From Flavobacterium sp. (GTDB taxonomy: Bacteria; Bacteroidota; Bacteroidia; Flavobacteriales; Flavobacteriaceae), in contig JASLDM010000060.1 of NCBI GenBank assembly GCA_030151565.1, positions 14,003 through 78,002 on the forward strand: a stretch of 64,000 bases of DNA, written 5' to 3'. Position 1 is the stretch's first letter; every line of letters begins with the position of its first letter. Position numbers and translations under genes: made by a program. Below the pieces are notes generated by a model. It saw only the letters and a list, made by a program, of their open reading frames with translations, had not been told where the DNA came from and searched no databases. Below, piece after piece: positions 8,609 through 18,323 of this stretch.

Positions 8609-11071
8609 ATGGCGAATCAAAAAATAATAACATTAGACAATTTGTCACTTCAAGATATTGATGAAGACTCAGAATTCATTCCACTTTTATCTTCAGAAGA
8701 AGAGGAAGAAATGAATAACGAGGAGCTTCCTGCAGAGTTACCAATATTAGCTTTGCGTAATATGGTGCTTTTTCCTGGAGTTGTAATACCGATTACCGCG
8801 GGTCGCGATAAATCCATAAAATTGTTACATGATGCTTATCATTCCGACAAAACTATTGGAGTAGTGGCTCAAATAGATGAGAGTGTTGAAGATCCAACTG
8901 CAGAAGAAATCTATCATACAGGAACAGTTGCTAAGATTTTAAGAGTTTTAAAGTTACCTGACGGAAATGTTACGGTGATACTTCAAGGGAAAAAGCGTTT
9001 TGAGATTCAGAACATGATTACCGATGAGCCTTACTTTAAAGCAGAAATCAAAGAATTGGTTGAAACACGTCCTGAAAAAGAGGACTCAGAATTTTCTGTT
9101 CTTGTAGAATCTATAAAGGAGGCAGCAATTGAGATCATCAAAGAAAGTCCAAATATTCCAACTGAGGCTTCTTTAGCTATTGAAAATATTGAAACAGATT
9201 CTTTTTTAGTGAATTTTGTTTCGTCTAATATGAATTTGACTGTTCAAGAGAAACAAGCTTTACTCTTGATAAATGATTTGCGTGATCGTGCATTTGAAAC
9301 ATTAAAGATGATGAATATTGAGCTTCAGAAATTGGAGCTAAAAAATACGATTCAATCAAAAGTGCGCTTTGATCTAGATCAGCAACAGAAAGAATATTTC
9401 TTGCACCAACAGATGAAGACCATTCAGGAAGAATTGGGAGGGTTTTCTAATGAGGAAGAGTTTGAAGAAATGCGCTTGAAAGCGGCTTCTAAAAAATGGG
9501 ATGCCAAAGTAAAAGAGCGTTTTGACAAAGAACTTATGAAGTTTCAACGTATGAATCCTCAGGTTGCTGAGTTTTCTATTCAACGCAATTATCTAGAATT
9601 GTTGTTGGAGCTCCCTTGGAATACGTTTTCTGAAGATATTTTTGATCTTAAAAATGCTCAAAAAATATTAGATAAGGATCACTACGGAATTGAGGATGTA
9701 AAGAAACGTGTTTTGGAACATATTGCAGTTTTGAAATTGCGAAATGATCTGAAAGCACCGATATTATGTTTGTATGGGCCTCCGGGAATTGGTAAAACTT
9801 CTATTGGGAAATCTATAGCAGATGCTTTAGGTAGAGAATATGTGCGTATTTCATTAGGAGGATTAAGAGATGAAGCAGAAATACGTGGACATAGAAAAAC
9901 GTATATTGGAGCTATGCCAGGGCGTATTATTCAGAGTATTAAAAAAGCAAAAACGTCAAATCCGGTTTTCTTATTGGACGAGATTGATAAATTATCAACA
10001 AGTCATAATGGAGATCCATCTTCGGCTTTATTAGAGGTTTTAGATCCTGAACAAAACCACGAGTTTTATGATAATTTCTTGGAAATGGGCTATGACTTGT
10101 CTAAAGTAATGTTTATCGCAACTTCTAATAGTTTATCAACGATTCAGCCAGCCTTATTGGATCGTATGGAAATCATTGAGATGAATGGATATACGATTGA
10201 GGAAAAAGTAGAAATTGGGAAACAACATTTGTTGCCTAAACAACTTAAAGAGCACGGATTAACCTCCAAAGAAGTTTCTGTAGGGAAACGTCAAATGGAG
10301 TTTATTGTAACTAATTACACAAGAGAATCGGGAGTTCGTGGGTTAGGAAAAAAATTAGCACACATTGCTCGTGGAGTTGCAAAGTCTATTGTGATGGAGG
10401 AAGAGTATAATATTAAGCTTACTGAAGAAGATATTATTAAGATATTAGGTACACCAAGATATGAAAGTGACAAGTATGAAAACAATGAAGTAGCAGGAGT
10501 TGTTACTGGATTGGCTTGGACGCGTGTAGGTGGAGATATTTTGTATATTGAGTCTATCGTTTCTAAAGGAAAAGGAAATTTGACTATTACAGGAAATCTT
10601 GGGAACGTGATGAAAGAGTCTGCTACAATAGCCTTGGAGTATATTCGTGCACACGCAGAAGATTTGGGAATTGAGCCTGAAGTTTTGGAGCAGTATAAAA
10701 TTCATATTCACGTACCAGAGGGAGCAACACCAAAAGATGGTCCAAGTGCTGGAATTGCAATGCTAACTTCGATGGTTTCTTCTTTTACACAACGAAAAGT
10801 AAAGAAAAATTTAGCGATGACAGGTGAGATCACTTTACGAGGAAAAGTATTGCCTGTTGGCGGAATCAAAGAAAAAATTCTAGCAGCTAAAAGAGCCAAT
10901 ATCAAAGAAATTATTTTATGTAAAGAAAATAGAAAAGATATTGACGAAATTAAAGCAGATTATTTGAAAGGCTTAACATTTCATTTTGTAGAAAGAATGG
11001 AAGAAGTTTTGGAGCTAGCCTTGACAGATCAAAAGGTGAAGCAGGCTAAGAAATTTGAAGTTAAAAAATAG
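8609..11071 (+). CDS. lon: ATP-dependent serine protease Lon
   Basis: Soluble AAA+ protease that degrades misfolded and regulatory proteins. The 820-aa protein has the N-terminal substrate-binding domain (from about residue 43, PILALRNMVLFPG), Walker A GPPGIGKT (390-397), Walker B FLLDEIDK, and a C-terminal protease domain. The catalytic Ser713 is in DGPSAG, and Lys756 is the catalytic lysine judging by the 43-residue spacing seen in E. coli Lon. An acidic N-terminal stretch of about 40 residues precedes the domain. It is followed by its own terminator, then porQ. Confidence 0.97.
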   Translation: MANQKIITLDNLSLQDIDEDSEFIPLLSSEEEEEMNNEELPAELPILALRNMVLFPGVVIPITAGRDKSIKLLHDAYHSDKTIGVVAQIDESVEDPTAEEIYHTGTVAKILRVLKLPDGNVTVILQGKKRFEIQNMITDEPYFKAEIKELVETRPEKEDSEFSVLVESIKEAAIEIIKESPNIPTEASLAIENIETDSFLVNFVSSNMNLTVQEKQALLLINDLRDRAFETLKMMNIELQKLELKNTIQSKVRFDLDQQQKEYFLHQQMKTIQEELGGFSNEEEFEEMRLKAASKKWDAKVKERFDKELMKFQRMNPQVAEFSIQRNYLELLLELPWNTFSEDIFDLKNAQKILDKDHYGIEDVKKRVLEHIAVLKLRNDLKAPILCLYGPPGIGKTSIGKSIADALGREYVRISLGGLRDEAEIRGHRKTYIGAMPGRIIQSIKKAKTSNPVFLLDEIDKLSTSHNGDPSSALLEVLDPEQNHEFYDNFLEMGYDLSKVMFIATSNSLSTIQPALLDRMEIIEMNGYTIEEKVEIGKQHLLPKQLKEHGLTSKEVSVGKRQMEFIVTNYTRESGVRGLGKKLAHIARGVAKSIVMEEEYNIKLTEEDIIKILGTPRYESDKYENNEVAGVVTGLAWTRVGGDILYIESIVSKGKGNLTITGNLGNVMKESATIALEYIRAHAEDLGIEPEVLEQYKIHIHVPEGATPKDGPSAGIAMLTSMVSSFTQRKVKKNLAMTGEITLRGKVLPVGGIKEKILAAKRANIKEIILCKENRKDIDEIKADYLKGLTFHFVERMEEVLELALTDQKVKQAKKFEVKK

Positions 11072-11091
11072 CCTATAACAATTACAATTAA

Positions 11092-11128
11092 AAAAAGCAC
11101 AGTGATAATTGACACTGTGCTTTTTCTT
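11092..11128 (+). terminator. Terminator after lon
   Basis: AAGCACAGTG/CACTGTGCTT stem with a T-rich tail. Confidence 0.85.
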
Positions 11129-11200
11129 TTTTCCCTTCTATTAGTTGTAAAAAAATAATATCTTAGCAGTCTAATGGAGGTCTCGCGTATTTAAAAATTG

Positions 11201-12214
11201 ATGATAAAAAAAATAATATTTTTGCTTAGTTTTTCTTCACTTGGAGCATTCGCTCAAGTTGGGGGAGAATATACCTATCAGTTTTTAAATCTTACCGCAG
11301 CGCCGAGACAAGCTGCTTTAGGTGGTGTAAATATAACAAATAGAGACTCCGATGTAAATCAGGCTTTTCATAATCCAGCAGCCATCAATGAACAGATGGA
11401 TATGCAGCTGGGCTTAAACTTTAGCCGTTATTTTGGAGCGCTGAATTATGGTTCGGCAGGATTTGTAAAATCATTTGATAGTCAAAAAAATATCTTTGTA
11501 GGGATTAATTATCTTAATTATGGAACTTTAGAAGGGTATGATGAGTTTGGTTTTGAAACGGGGACTTTTACTGGAAATGAAGTCGCTTTAAATTTGGGGT
11601 ATGCCTTTCATTTTACGCAATCTAATTGGCATTTTGGGGCAAATACAAAGTTCGTTTTTTCCAATTTAGAGTCTTACTCGTCTTTTGGAGTGGCTTTGGA
11701 TTTAGGATTATTAAATGTAAATGAGGATAGCAATTTTACTTATGGATTTGTGGTTCGAAATTTAGGAGCGCAATTGAGCGCATATTCAGAAACACGTGAA
11801 AAATTGCCTTTAGATATTGTATTCGCTTTATCAAAAAAACTCGAAAATGTTCCTTTGCGTTGGCACATCAGCTTGGATAATTTGCAAAAATGGGACTTGT
11901 CCTATTCTAATTCCAATCGAGCAAGTACCGATTTAGATGGAGAGATAAGTGAAGAGAATGTGTCTTTTTTCAACAATGCATTGCGTCACGTGGTTTTGGG
12001 AATAGAGTTGTTTCCCGATCGAAATTTTAATTTAAGATTTGGATATAATTTTCAAAAAGGAGAAGAACTTCGCATTGTAGAACAACGTCATTTTTCTGGA
12101 ATCACTGCTGGATTTGGCTTTAAGGTTAAGAGATTTAAATTCGATTACTCGTATGCCAGACAAACAGTGGCAGCAAATACGAGTCTATTTGGATTATCAA
12201 TAGATTTAAAATAA
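11201..12214 (+). CDS. porQ: Type IX secretion system protein PorQ
   Basis: PorQ is an outer-membrane beta-barrel protein needed for type IX secretion; in Porphyromonas it helps release processed cargo with the attachment machinery. The 337-aa protein has a signal peptide cut near GAFAQ, then the family N-terminus GGEYTYQFLNLTAAPRQAAL with NPA and repeated aromatic beta strands to the end. The first possible start is a TTG directly before the ATG at 11201; the ATG is preferred. cmk follows after 19 bases, a pairing commonly conserved in Bacteroidota. Confidence 0.92.
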   Translation: MIKKIIFLLSFSSLGAFAQVGGEYTYQFLNLTAAPRQAALGGVNITNRDSDVNQAFHNPAAINEQMDMQLGLNFSRYFGALNYGSAGFVKSFDSQKNIFVGINYLNYGTLEGYDEFGFETGTFTGNEVALNLGYAFHFTQSNWHFGANTKFVFSNLESYSSFGVALDLGLLNVNEDSNFTYGFVVRNLGAQLSAYSETREKLPLDIVFALSKKLENVPLRWHISLDNLQKWDLSYSNSNRASTDLDGEISEENVSFFNNALRHVVLGIELFPDRNFNLRFGYNFQKGEELRIVEQRHFSGITAGFGFKVKRFKFDYSYARQTVAANTSLFGLSIDLK

Positions 12215-12233
12215 ATATATTAAATACAACATT

Positions 12234-12926
12234 TTGAAAAAAATAACAGTTGCCATTGACGGTTTTTCCTCTACTGGGAAAAGCACTTTGGCTAAGGAAT
12301 TAGCAAAAAAACTTGGTTATGCATATATCGATACAGGGGCAATGTATCGAGCGGTAACCCTTTTTGCAATGCGAAAAGGATTTATTGATGCGAAGCATTT
12401 TGACAAGGAACGTTTGATTGCGGATTTGTCAGAAATTGATTTACAATTTATCTACAATGCTCAAAAAGGATTTGCAGAAATGTATTTGAATCAGAATAAT
12501 GTTGAAGAGATAATCCGCTCATTAGAAGTTTCCAATTTTGTAAGTCAAGTTGCAGCACTTTCTGAGGTTCGAAAAAAATTAGTAGAACAACAACAAAGTT
12601 TAGGACGTGAAAAAGGAGTTGTAATGGATGGGCGTGATATTGGAACTGTTGTTTTTCCAGAGGCAGAACTTAAAATATTTATGACAGCTTCTGCGGAAAT
12701 TCGCGCCGAGCGCCGATACAATGAATTGATTGAAAAAGGTCAAGAAGTTTGTTTAGAAGATGTTTTTAAAAATGTTGTTGAACGTGATGCAATTGATACA
12801 ACTCGAAAAGATTCCCCACTTGTAAAAGCTGCTGATGCTATTGCGTTTGATAATTCTAATTTAAGTAAGGAAGAGCAATTTGAGCAAATTTTAAAAATGG
12901 CTCAAGATAAGATTACTGCGCAATAA
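12234..12926 (+). CDS. cmk: Cytidylate kinase
   Basis: Phosphorylates CMP and dCMP to the diphosphates. The 230-aa protein has the P-loop GFSSTGKST (10-18), then DTGAMYRA and DGRDIGTVVFP typical of bacterial Cmk. The start codon is TTG: the family N-terminus (KKITVAIDG) begins immediately after it and there is no suitable ATG. It is cotranscribed with porQ. Confidence 0.95.
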   Translation: MKKITVAIDGFSSTGKSTLAKELAKKLGYAYIDTGAMYRAVTLFAMRKGFIDAKHFDKERLIADLSEIDLQFIYNAQKGFAEMYLNQNNVEEIIRSLEVSNFVSQVAALSEVRKKLVEQQQSLGREKGVVMDGRDIGTVVFPEAELKIFMTASAEIRAERRYNELIEKGQEVCLEDVFKNVVERDAIDTTRKDSPLVKAADAIAFDNSNLSKEEQFEQILKMAQDKITAQ

Positions 12927-12964
12927 AAAAATAAAACTAGATTACATATAATGTGATTAATCGG

Positions 12965-12972
12965 TACCTTTG
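12965..12972 (+). promoter_or_regulatory. Promoter -7 box before nucleoside MFS
   Basis: TACCTTTG fits TAnnTTTG. It covers the TTG at 12970 that would otherwise be the longest-ORF start, which argues for the ATG at 12997. Confidence 0.65.
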
Positions 12973-12996
12973 TCGCTTGTAAATACAATTAAAAAA

Positions 12997-14328
12997 ATGA
13001 GTATAAAGAATAGGCTTATTATTATGAGCTTTCTGCAGTTTGCAGTTTGGGGAGCTTATCTGACTTCAATGGGTAATTATCTTGGATCAGTAGGGCTAGG
13101 GCCTAAGATCGGATTATTCTATGCGATGCAGGGAATTGTTTCTATATTTATGCCAGCAATAATGGGTATTGTTGCTGACCGTTGGATTGAAGCACAGCGA
13201 TTACTCGGAATCAACCATTTATTGGCTGCTATATTTATGATTGCCACAGGGTATTACGGGTATGTGGCAGGTGCTGATGTTTCTTTTTCAATTATCTTTA
13301 CCTTGTATTCATTAAGTGTAGCTTTTTTTATGCCAACAATCGCGTTGTCAAATTCTACAGCTTATAGTTTACTTCAAAGGGAAGGATTGGATACCATTAG
13401 ATATTTTCCACCAATTCGGACGTTTGGAACGGTAGGATTTATTTTTTCCATGTTATTTGTTGATTTTGTTGGTTTTGAAAATGGCGTAATTAATACCGCT
13501 TTTACTAAAGGAAGTATCGATACGTTTGTAAGTTTTCAAAACACGTACCACCAGTTTTTTGTATCAGCTGTTTTAGGAATTTTTCTATTCTTCTACAGTT
13601 TTAGCTTGCCAAGTTGCACCATTAAAAAATCGAAAGAAAAGAAAAGTATGTATGATGCATTAGGCTTGAAGGCTTTTTCTTTATTTAAGAATAAGCGTAT
13701 GGCTATTTTCTTTGTTTTTTCAATGTTATTGGGAGTTTCATTACAGATTACGAATGGATATGCAAATCCATTTATTACAAGTTTTAAGAAAGTGCCTGAA
13801 TATGCAAATAGTTTTGGGGCTAATCACGCCAATGCGTTAATTTCTATTTCTCAGATTTCGGAAACATTTTGTATCCTTTTAATTCCTTTCTTTCTTAGAC
13901 GTTTTGGAATTAAAAAAGTAATGTTGATGTCTATGTTTGCTTGGGTGCTTCGTTTTGGATTATTTGGACTTGGAGATCCAGGAAATGGTGTTTGGATGTT
14001 TATCCTTTCTATGTTGGTCTATGGTATCGCATTTGATTTCTTTAATGTTTCAGGATCGTTATTTGTGGATAATGAAACCGATGAGGATATTCGATCTAGC
14101 GCACAGGGAGTGTTTATGATGATGACAAATGGTTTTGGAGCAACTATTGGAATGTTGGCAGCTCAATATGTGGTTAATCACTTTGTGTATAGTAAAACAG
14201 ATATTGTAGAACAAATGCACGGATGGTATTCCTCTTGGTTGGTTTTTGCTGCTTACTCTTTAGTTGTAGCTATCGTTTTTGCTATTGTATTTAAATACAA
14301 ACACAAACCTGAGGAAATTAATATATAA
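12997..14328 (+). CDS. MFS nucleoside permease, NupG-like
   Basis: A 443-aa protein with about 12 membrane segments. The N-terminus IKNRLIIMSFLQFAVWGAYL matches the NupG/XapB nucleoside:proton symporter branch of the MFS, as do an early PAIMGIVADRW loop and RYFPPIRTFGTVGF. It probably takes up nucleosides, fitting the neighbouring cmk, though the two have separate promoters. The start at 12997 is chosen because the promoter box overlaps the upstream TTG. It is convergent with the next gene across a shared terminator. Confidence 0.88.
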   Translation: MSIKNRLIIMSFLQFAVWGAYLTSMGNYLGSVGLGPKIGLFYAMQGIVSIFMPAIMGIVADRWIEAQRLLGINHLLAAIFMIATGYYGYVAGADVSFSIIFTLYSLSVAFFMPTIALSNSTAYSLLQREGLDTIRYFPPIRTFGTVGFIFSMLFVDFVGFENGVINTAFTKGSIDTFVSFQNTYHQFFVSAVLGIFLFFYSFSLPSCTIKKSKEKKSMYDALGLKAFSLFKNKRMAIFFVFSMLLGVSLQITNGYANPFITSFKKVPEYANSFGANHANALISISQISETFCILLIPFFLRRFGIKKVMLMSMFAWVLRFGLFGLGDPGNGVWMFILSMLVYGIAFDFFNVSGSLFVDNETDEDIRSSAQGVFMMMTNGFGATIGMLAAQYVVNHFVYSKTDIVEQMHGWYSSWLVFAAYSLVVAIVFAIVFKYKHKPEEINI

Positions 14329-14333
14329 GTTTA

Positions 14334-14369
14334 AAAAAAAACGGATTGCATAAGCAATCCGTTTTTTTA
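14334..14369. terminator. Terminator between convergent genes
   Basis: ACGGATTGC/GCAATCCGT stem, ATAA loop, with A and T runs on either side that suit both directions. Confidence 0.85.
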
Positions 14370-14388
14370 TATAATATTGTCGTACTGT

Positions 14389-14787
14389 TTATTCATTCGT
14401 TCTGCTATATTCATTTTCAATGCCATTTATAATCAATAAAGAGCGATCTTCTTTGTCTTGCCATAAGATGGTGTCGTTTCCAAAATCAGCAGTGTTTAAG
14501 TATTGATTGATTTGCTTTAAAGTTATTGTTTCGTATTCTTTAGAGCTGCTTTGTAGTTTTACCAAAGGAATGCTATTCTGTGAAGAATACGTTGCTATAA
14601 TCGTTTCTAAATCATTTTTAAAGTACTTTACTAACTCCTTACTATTCGTTGATAAACTCTTTTGGATTTGTTTTTCGGTTTTGACTGTATCTAAAGCAAG
14701 GTTGGTATTGTCTGTTTGCCAAGCTTGTTTTTTACAACTTATACAGAATGATATTATGCAGATACTAAGAAGAAAAGACTTTTTCAT
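14389..14787 (-). CDS. Small lipoprotein of unknown function
   Basis: A 132-aa protein with a lipoprotein signal (Cys18 in FCISC). The mature part is hydrophilic, rich in Ser, Thr, Lys and Asn, with a helical middle and a C-terminal strand (SLLIINGIENEY). I see no known domain. It lies downstream of, and is separated by 64 bases from, the DUF445 gene start region on the same strand, so it has its own transcript or reads through from upstream. Confidence 0.65.
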   Translation of the reverse strand: MKKSFLLSICIISFCISCKKQAWQTDNTNLALDTVKTEKQIQKSLSTNSKELVKYFKNDLETIIATYSSQNSIPLVKLQSSSKEYETITLKQINQYLNTADFGNDTILWQDKEDRSLLIINGIENEYSRTNE

Positions 14788-14851
14788 TACAAGATTGTTT
14801 CATAGATGTAAACAAAAATAAGACCAGACTTCTAAATAATTACAGTGAATT

Positions 14852-16087
14852 TTAAAATAAGATATGCGTAATGATATAAATAAGCAAACCAACTAAACCA
14901 CCTACTAATGTTCCGTTTATACGGATGAACTGTAAATCTTTACCTACTTCTAATTCTAGTTTTTGACTGAGTTCTTTACCATCCCAATGTGCGACCGTAT
15001 TTTTAATTAAATGACCAACCTCTTTTGTGTTTTTTAATGCCATTTTATAAATAGCATGACGAATCCATAAGTTGATTTTGTCTTGTAGTGTTTTATCTTT
15101 TTGAAGATTTTGTTCAATAGCTTGAAGGTTTTGTCGAATATATGTTCTTAATACGGATTGTCTGTTTTCGAGTTGTTCTAGAAGTGTATCTTTTAATGAA
15201 ATCCAAAAATCACTAACATAGCTCGCTATTTTTTCAGTTGTTATGAATTGAGAGAGAATGGACTGGAATTTTGTTTCCCAATGTGGTTCAGTAGCAATTG
15301 TTTTGCTCAATTCTAGTAAACGCTCCGTGAGCTCCTGCCTGATTTTATGATTTGGATTTTCAGCTACATCATCTAAAAAAGTAGTTATTCCCCCAATGAG
15401 TTGATTGGTAACTGCTTTACCACCGATCAAGCCTAAGATAGGTTTTTTCTCTACCACCTTTTCATAAATAGCTTCTCGATTTTCATTTACATATTCTTGA
15501 GCTTTGGGGAGTATTAAGTCTATTAAATGATTGTGTTCTTCTTGTTCTACTGCATAGAGGATTCCTTGAGCGACAAATTGTTGAATTTCAATAGCGTTGA
15601 TTCCTTCTTCTGCTTTTTGAGTTAAAAAGTTTGTAACAGTTTTCTCATCTAGGTTTATGACAATATTGTGAAGTAGCTTGCTAATCTCAATTTCGGTGGT
15701 TTCTTGATTCTTTGGAATCGCTAACCAACTGCCAATAAAGGAAGCTAGGTCGATTTTTTCAATATAAGGACGTATGTTTTCAGAAGTCAAGAAGTTTTCT
15801 GTAACAAAGTCACCTAGATTATCTCCAATAGCATCTTTGCTGTTTTCTATAAGGTTAGTATGGGGTATTTTTAGCCCCATAGGGTATTTAAATAAAGCTG
15901 TAACTGCAAACCAATCGGCAAGTGCTCCAACCATTGCCGCTTCAGAAAAAGCTTTCACATAAGGCATCCAATTTGCAGGATTATGTTTTTCGAAGTAAAC
16001 CATTGTTGCATAAACTAGAGCCATTAATATAAATAGGCCTGTGGCGATGGCTTTATGTTTCTTAAGTTGTTTTTTCTTATCGGACAT
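14852..16087 (-). CDS. DUF445 family membrane protein
   Basis: A 411-aa protein of the DUF445 (YjiN-like) family. It has an N-terminal hydrophobic segment (about 18-33), the conserved AAMVGALADWFAVTALFKYPMG region (about 50-72), a long helical domain with IPHTNLIENSKDAIG, and a C-terminal segment GGLVGLLIYIITHI. The function of the family is not established. The longest frame runs upstream into the neighbouring gene; the ATG at 16087 (MSDKKK) fits the family start and leaves a 40-base gap to the pseudouridine synthase gene, with which it is probably cotranscribed. Confidence 0.87.
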   Translation of the reverse strand: MSDKKKQLKKHKAIATGLFILMALVYATMVYFEKHNPANWMPYVKAFSEAAMVGALADWFAVTALFKYPMGLKIPHTNLIENSKDAIGDNLGDFVTENFLTSENIRPYIEKIDLASFIGSWLAIPKNQETTEIEISKLLHNIVINLDEKTVTNFLTQKAEEGINAIEIQQFVAQGILYAVEQEEHNHLIDLILPKAQEYVNENREAIYEKVVEKKPILGLIGGKAVTNQLIGGITTFLDDVAENPNHKIRQELTERLLELSKTIATEPHWETKFQSILSQFITTEKIASYVSDFWISLKDTLLEQLENRQSVLRTYIRQNLQAIEQNLQKDKTLQDKINLWIRHAIYKMALKNTKEVGHLIKNTVAHWDGKELSQKLELEVGKDLQFIRINGTLVGGLVGLLIYIITHILF

Positions 16088-16127
16088 CTTATAATGTTTT
16101 AGTATAAAGATAAGGAAAAGTAATCTT

Positions 16128-17807
16128 TTAGAAGTCTTCAGTAATTTGAAATTGAATCCATTCTTTGGTTTTAGGGTGTTTAAAGCGAATGCTTTCAGCG
16201 TGCAAATGTAAGCGATTTGCTTTTGAACCATACAGATCATCTCCAATTATTGGTGCATTGAGTCCTTGAGAATGAGATGCGTGTACACGCAATTGATGTG
16301 TACGCCCGGTAATGGGATAAAAATATACTTTAGATTTTTTTTCGGAAGTATGAATTAACTCCCACTTTGTTTTGGCAGGTTTACCATAGTCATAGCAAAC
16401 TAATTGGCGCGGACGATCGTCTAAATCAACGCGCAAAGGGAGTTCAATAAAACCTTCTTTTTCTTTAAAGGTACCGTCAAGCAAGGCTACATAGCGTTTC
16501 TCTACCGTTTTTTTAATGAATTGACTTTGAATGTATTTATGAGCATCTTTTGTTTTTGCTAATACTAAGAGACCTGAAGTAGCCATATCAAGCCTATGAA
16601 TTATTAAGGGGCCTGTTGCTTCTGGATAGCGCGTTTTCATACGCTCATATACAGAATCTTGTATGTGAATACCAGGTACGGACAGAAATTCAGCAGGTTT
16701 ATTTACAACTATTATTTCCTCATCTTCATAAATGATTTCTAAAGAACTATTTAGAGTAGGGGTTTCGATAAGAGGATTGTTGTCCAAAGACATTCCTTCT
16801 AGCATATGCCCTAGGATGGGTTCGCATTTACCACGGCAAGCTGGGTAGAAGTTTAAATGTTTTCTAATTTCAGACTTAGGTGCTTTACCCCACCAAAATT
16901 CCGCTAAAGCAATTGGTTTTAATTGATTTTTAAAGGCGTATTGCAGTAATTTTGGAGCAGCACAATCTCCTGCGGCAGCTGGGGGTTTTTGCAAAGCAGT
17001 TGCTTCAAAGATTGTTAGTAAATCTTTGACTTCTCCTGAAATATTTAAAAATTGATAGTTTTGAAAAAGCTTGTTTTGAAGTGCATTTGACTTTTCTTTG
17101 CGTAGCTCTTTTAGTTGCTCAATTTTTTCTTTTTTACTTTGTATTGACGCTTTGGTTTCGGTTATTTTGTTTTGCCAATAGGAAATTAATACACGTAATT
17201 CGTGTTTATCTCGTAAACTTTGTTTGATTAAATCTTCATTTATTAGTTCAAAATCGGCTTCAGAAATTGTATTTAGAGCTTTTTCACGTTGTTCTTTTCT
17301 TTCTTTTTTAAGCTTTTTAAGTTGGTTTTTTTTATCTTGAATAGCATTCTTAAAATCTATGTCATCTGTTTTTAACTGATGCTGTAATTTTAGATACTCT
17401 TCATCTTTTTCTAAAACGTTGATTTGTGCATTGAGGTCGTTTAAAATAGTTTCTTCCGCCAAGAAAAAACCTTCTTGATCCCATAAATCAAAAACTGGAG
17501 GTACAAAACCCTCTATAGTTCCGTGATTGCCTAGTTTTCCTGAAAATCCTGCTAAATATCCTAAGTTTCCACTTTGATCTTCTACAACCAAAACACCAAA
17601 CATTTTACCCGTAGGTAATGAATTTGTTTTGGAAGAATCAAATAAGGGAGCAATTAAAGGATGAGCTAGAAGCTCTGTTTGCAATTCGGTTGATGCAATT
17701 AAACTTAAAGGATGAGGTTCGTAGAAAAAGGGATAGGTAAATTTTCTAGGTTTTTCAATTTCATTGATGTTTGATTTGAAAAGTCTAAAATTAGGAACTA
17801 AAGCCAT
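16128..17807 (-). CDS. RluA-type pseudouridine synthase with long N-terminal extension
   Basis: The C-terminal 215 residues are a complete RluA-type catalytic domain, converting uridine to pseudouridine in RNA. They contain HRLDMATSG with catalytic Asp407, then RPRQLVCYDYGKPA and GRTHQLRVH. The preceding 340 residues are an extension containing a lysine/glutamate-rich coiled coil (about 120-255) and a segment with conserved-looking cysteines (GDCAAPKLL, CRGKCEPILGHML). Ordinary RluA members are 220-330 aa, so this 559-aa form is a distinct subgroup. The longest frame begins at GTG 17834, but a TATTTTTG box overlaps it and the ATG at 17807 is chosen. The RNA target is unknown. Confidence 0.87.
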   Translation of the reverse strand: MALVPNFRLFKSNINEIEKPRKFTYPFFYEPHPLSLIASTELQTELLAHPLIAPLFDSSKTNSLPTGKMFGVLVVEDQSGNLGYLAGFSGKLGNHGTIEGFVPPVFDLWDQEGFFLAEETILNDLNAQINVLEKDEEYLKLQHQLKTDDIDFKNAIQDKKNQLKKLKKERKEQREKALNTISEADFELINEDLIKQSLRDKHELRVLISYWQNKITETKASIQSKKEKIEQLKELRKEKSNALQNKLFQNYQFLNISGEVKDLLTIFEATALQKPPAAAGDCAAPKLLQYAFKNQLKPIALAEFWWGKAPKSEIRKHLNFYPACRGKCEPILGHMLEGMSLDNNPLIETPTLNSSLEIIYEDEEIIVVNKPAEFLSVPGIHIQDSVYERMKTRYPEATGPLIIHRLDMATSGLLVLAKTKDAHKYIQSQFIKKTVEKRYVALLDGTFKEKEGFIELPLRVDLDDRPRQLVCYDYGKPAKTKWELIHTSEKKSKVYFYPITGRTHQLRVHASHSQGLNAPIIGDDLYGSKANRLHLHAESIRFKHPKTKEWIQFQITEDF

Positions 17808-17823
17808 GGTGTTGGTATTTATG

Positions 17824-17831
17824 CAAAAATA
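17824..17831 (-). promoter_or_regulatory. Promoter -7 box before RluA-type gene
   Basis: TATTTTTG on the minus strand, 16 bases before the ATG at 17807. Confidence 0.65.
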
Positions 17832-17893
17832 CACAATAGAACGGAATAGTTTGAAAATAGGGTTAGGAAAAAAGCAAGCGTTGTAACTGGACT

Positions 17894-18322
17894 TTAATTT
17901 ATAGCTGTAACATTTTCGAGGGTGATATCATTCCAAGGAATCGTAAATAAAGCAAGATATAGTAGCAAAAGTACCATAATACCAATAACTAGTATTTCAT
18001 ATTTGCGTAATGGATCTGTACTAAAGTTTAGTCTGGCGTATAAATTACCTCCCATAATGAGTATTAATGGAAAATAAAGTAGCGTAAAAAGAGCAAGTGC
18101 GCCACTATGTAGCCAATAGGATATACTTCCACCCAGAAGCACCCCAAGAGCTGTCACTCTTAGCGTGTTGTTTGTAAATGTAACTATTTTTTTGATGTTG
18201 TATTTAGCTTTTCTTTCGTCTGATAAGGTATTGTATCCTGCAAGCATACCGTCAGCGTTTTCGGCGGTAAGTAGAAAACTGATGCCAAGAAATATGGCTG
18301 AAACAATTATAAATGGAAGCAT
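17894..18322 (-). CDS. DUF3784 family membrane protein
   Basis: A 142-aa membrane protein with about four hydrophobic segments. The loop after the first segment, AGYNTLSDERKAKYN, is the DUF3784 signature. The function is unknown. The ATG at 18322 lies one base after the stop of the upstream hydrolase (TAATATG), which supports this start over the TTG at 18346 and suggests coupled translation. It is the last gene of a four-gene operon starting at 20120. Confidence 0.82.
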   Translation of the reverse strand: MLPFIIVSAIFLGISFLLTAENADGMLAGYNTLSDERKAKYNIKKIVTFTNNTLRVTALGVLLGGSISYWLHSGALALFTLLYFPLILIMGGNLYARLNFSTDPLRKYEILVIGIMVLLLLYLALFTIPWNDITLENVTAIN

Positions 18323-18323
18323 A

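Noticed and set aside
14852..16246. Longer start of the DUF445 gene at 16246
   Set aside because: The extra 53 residues overlap the neighbouring synthase gene and have no family match; the ATG at 16087 gives the normal N-terminus.
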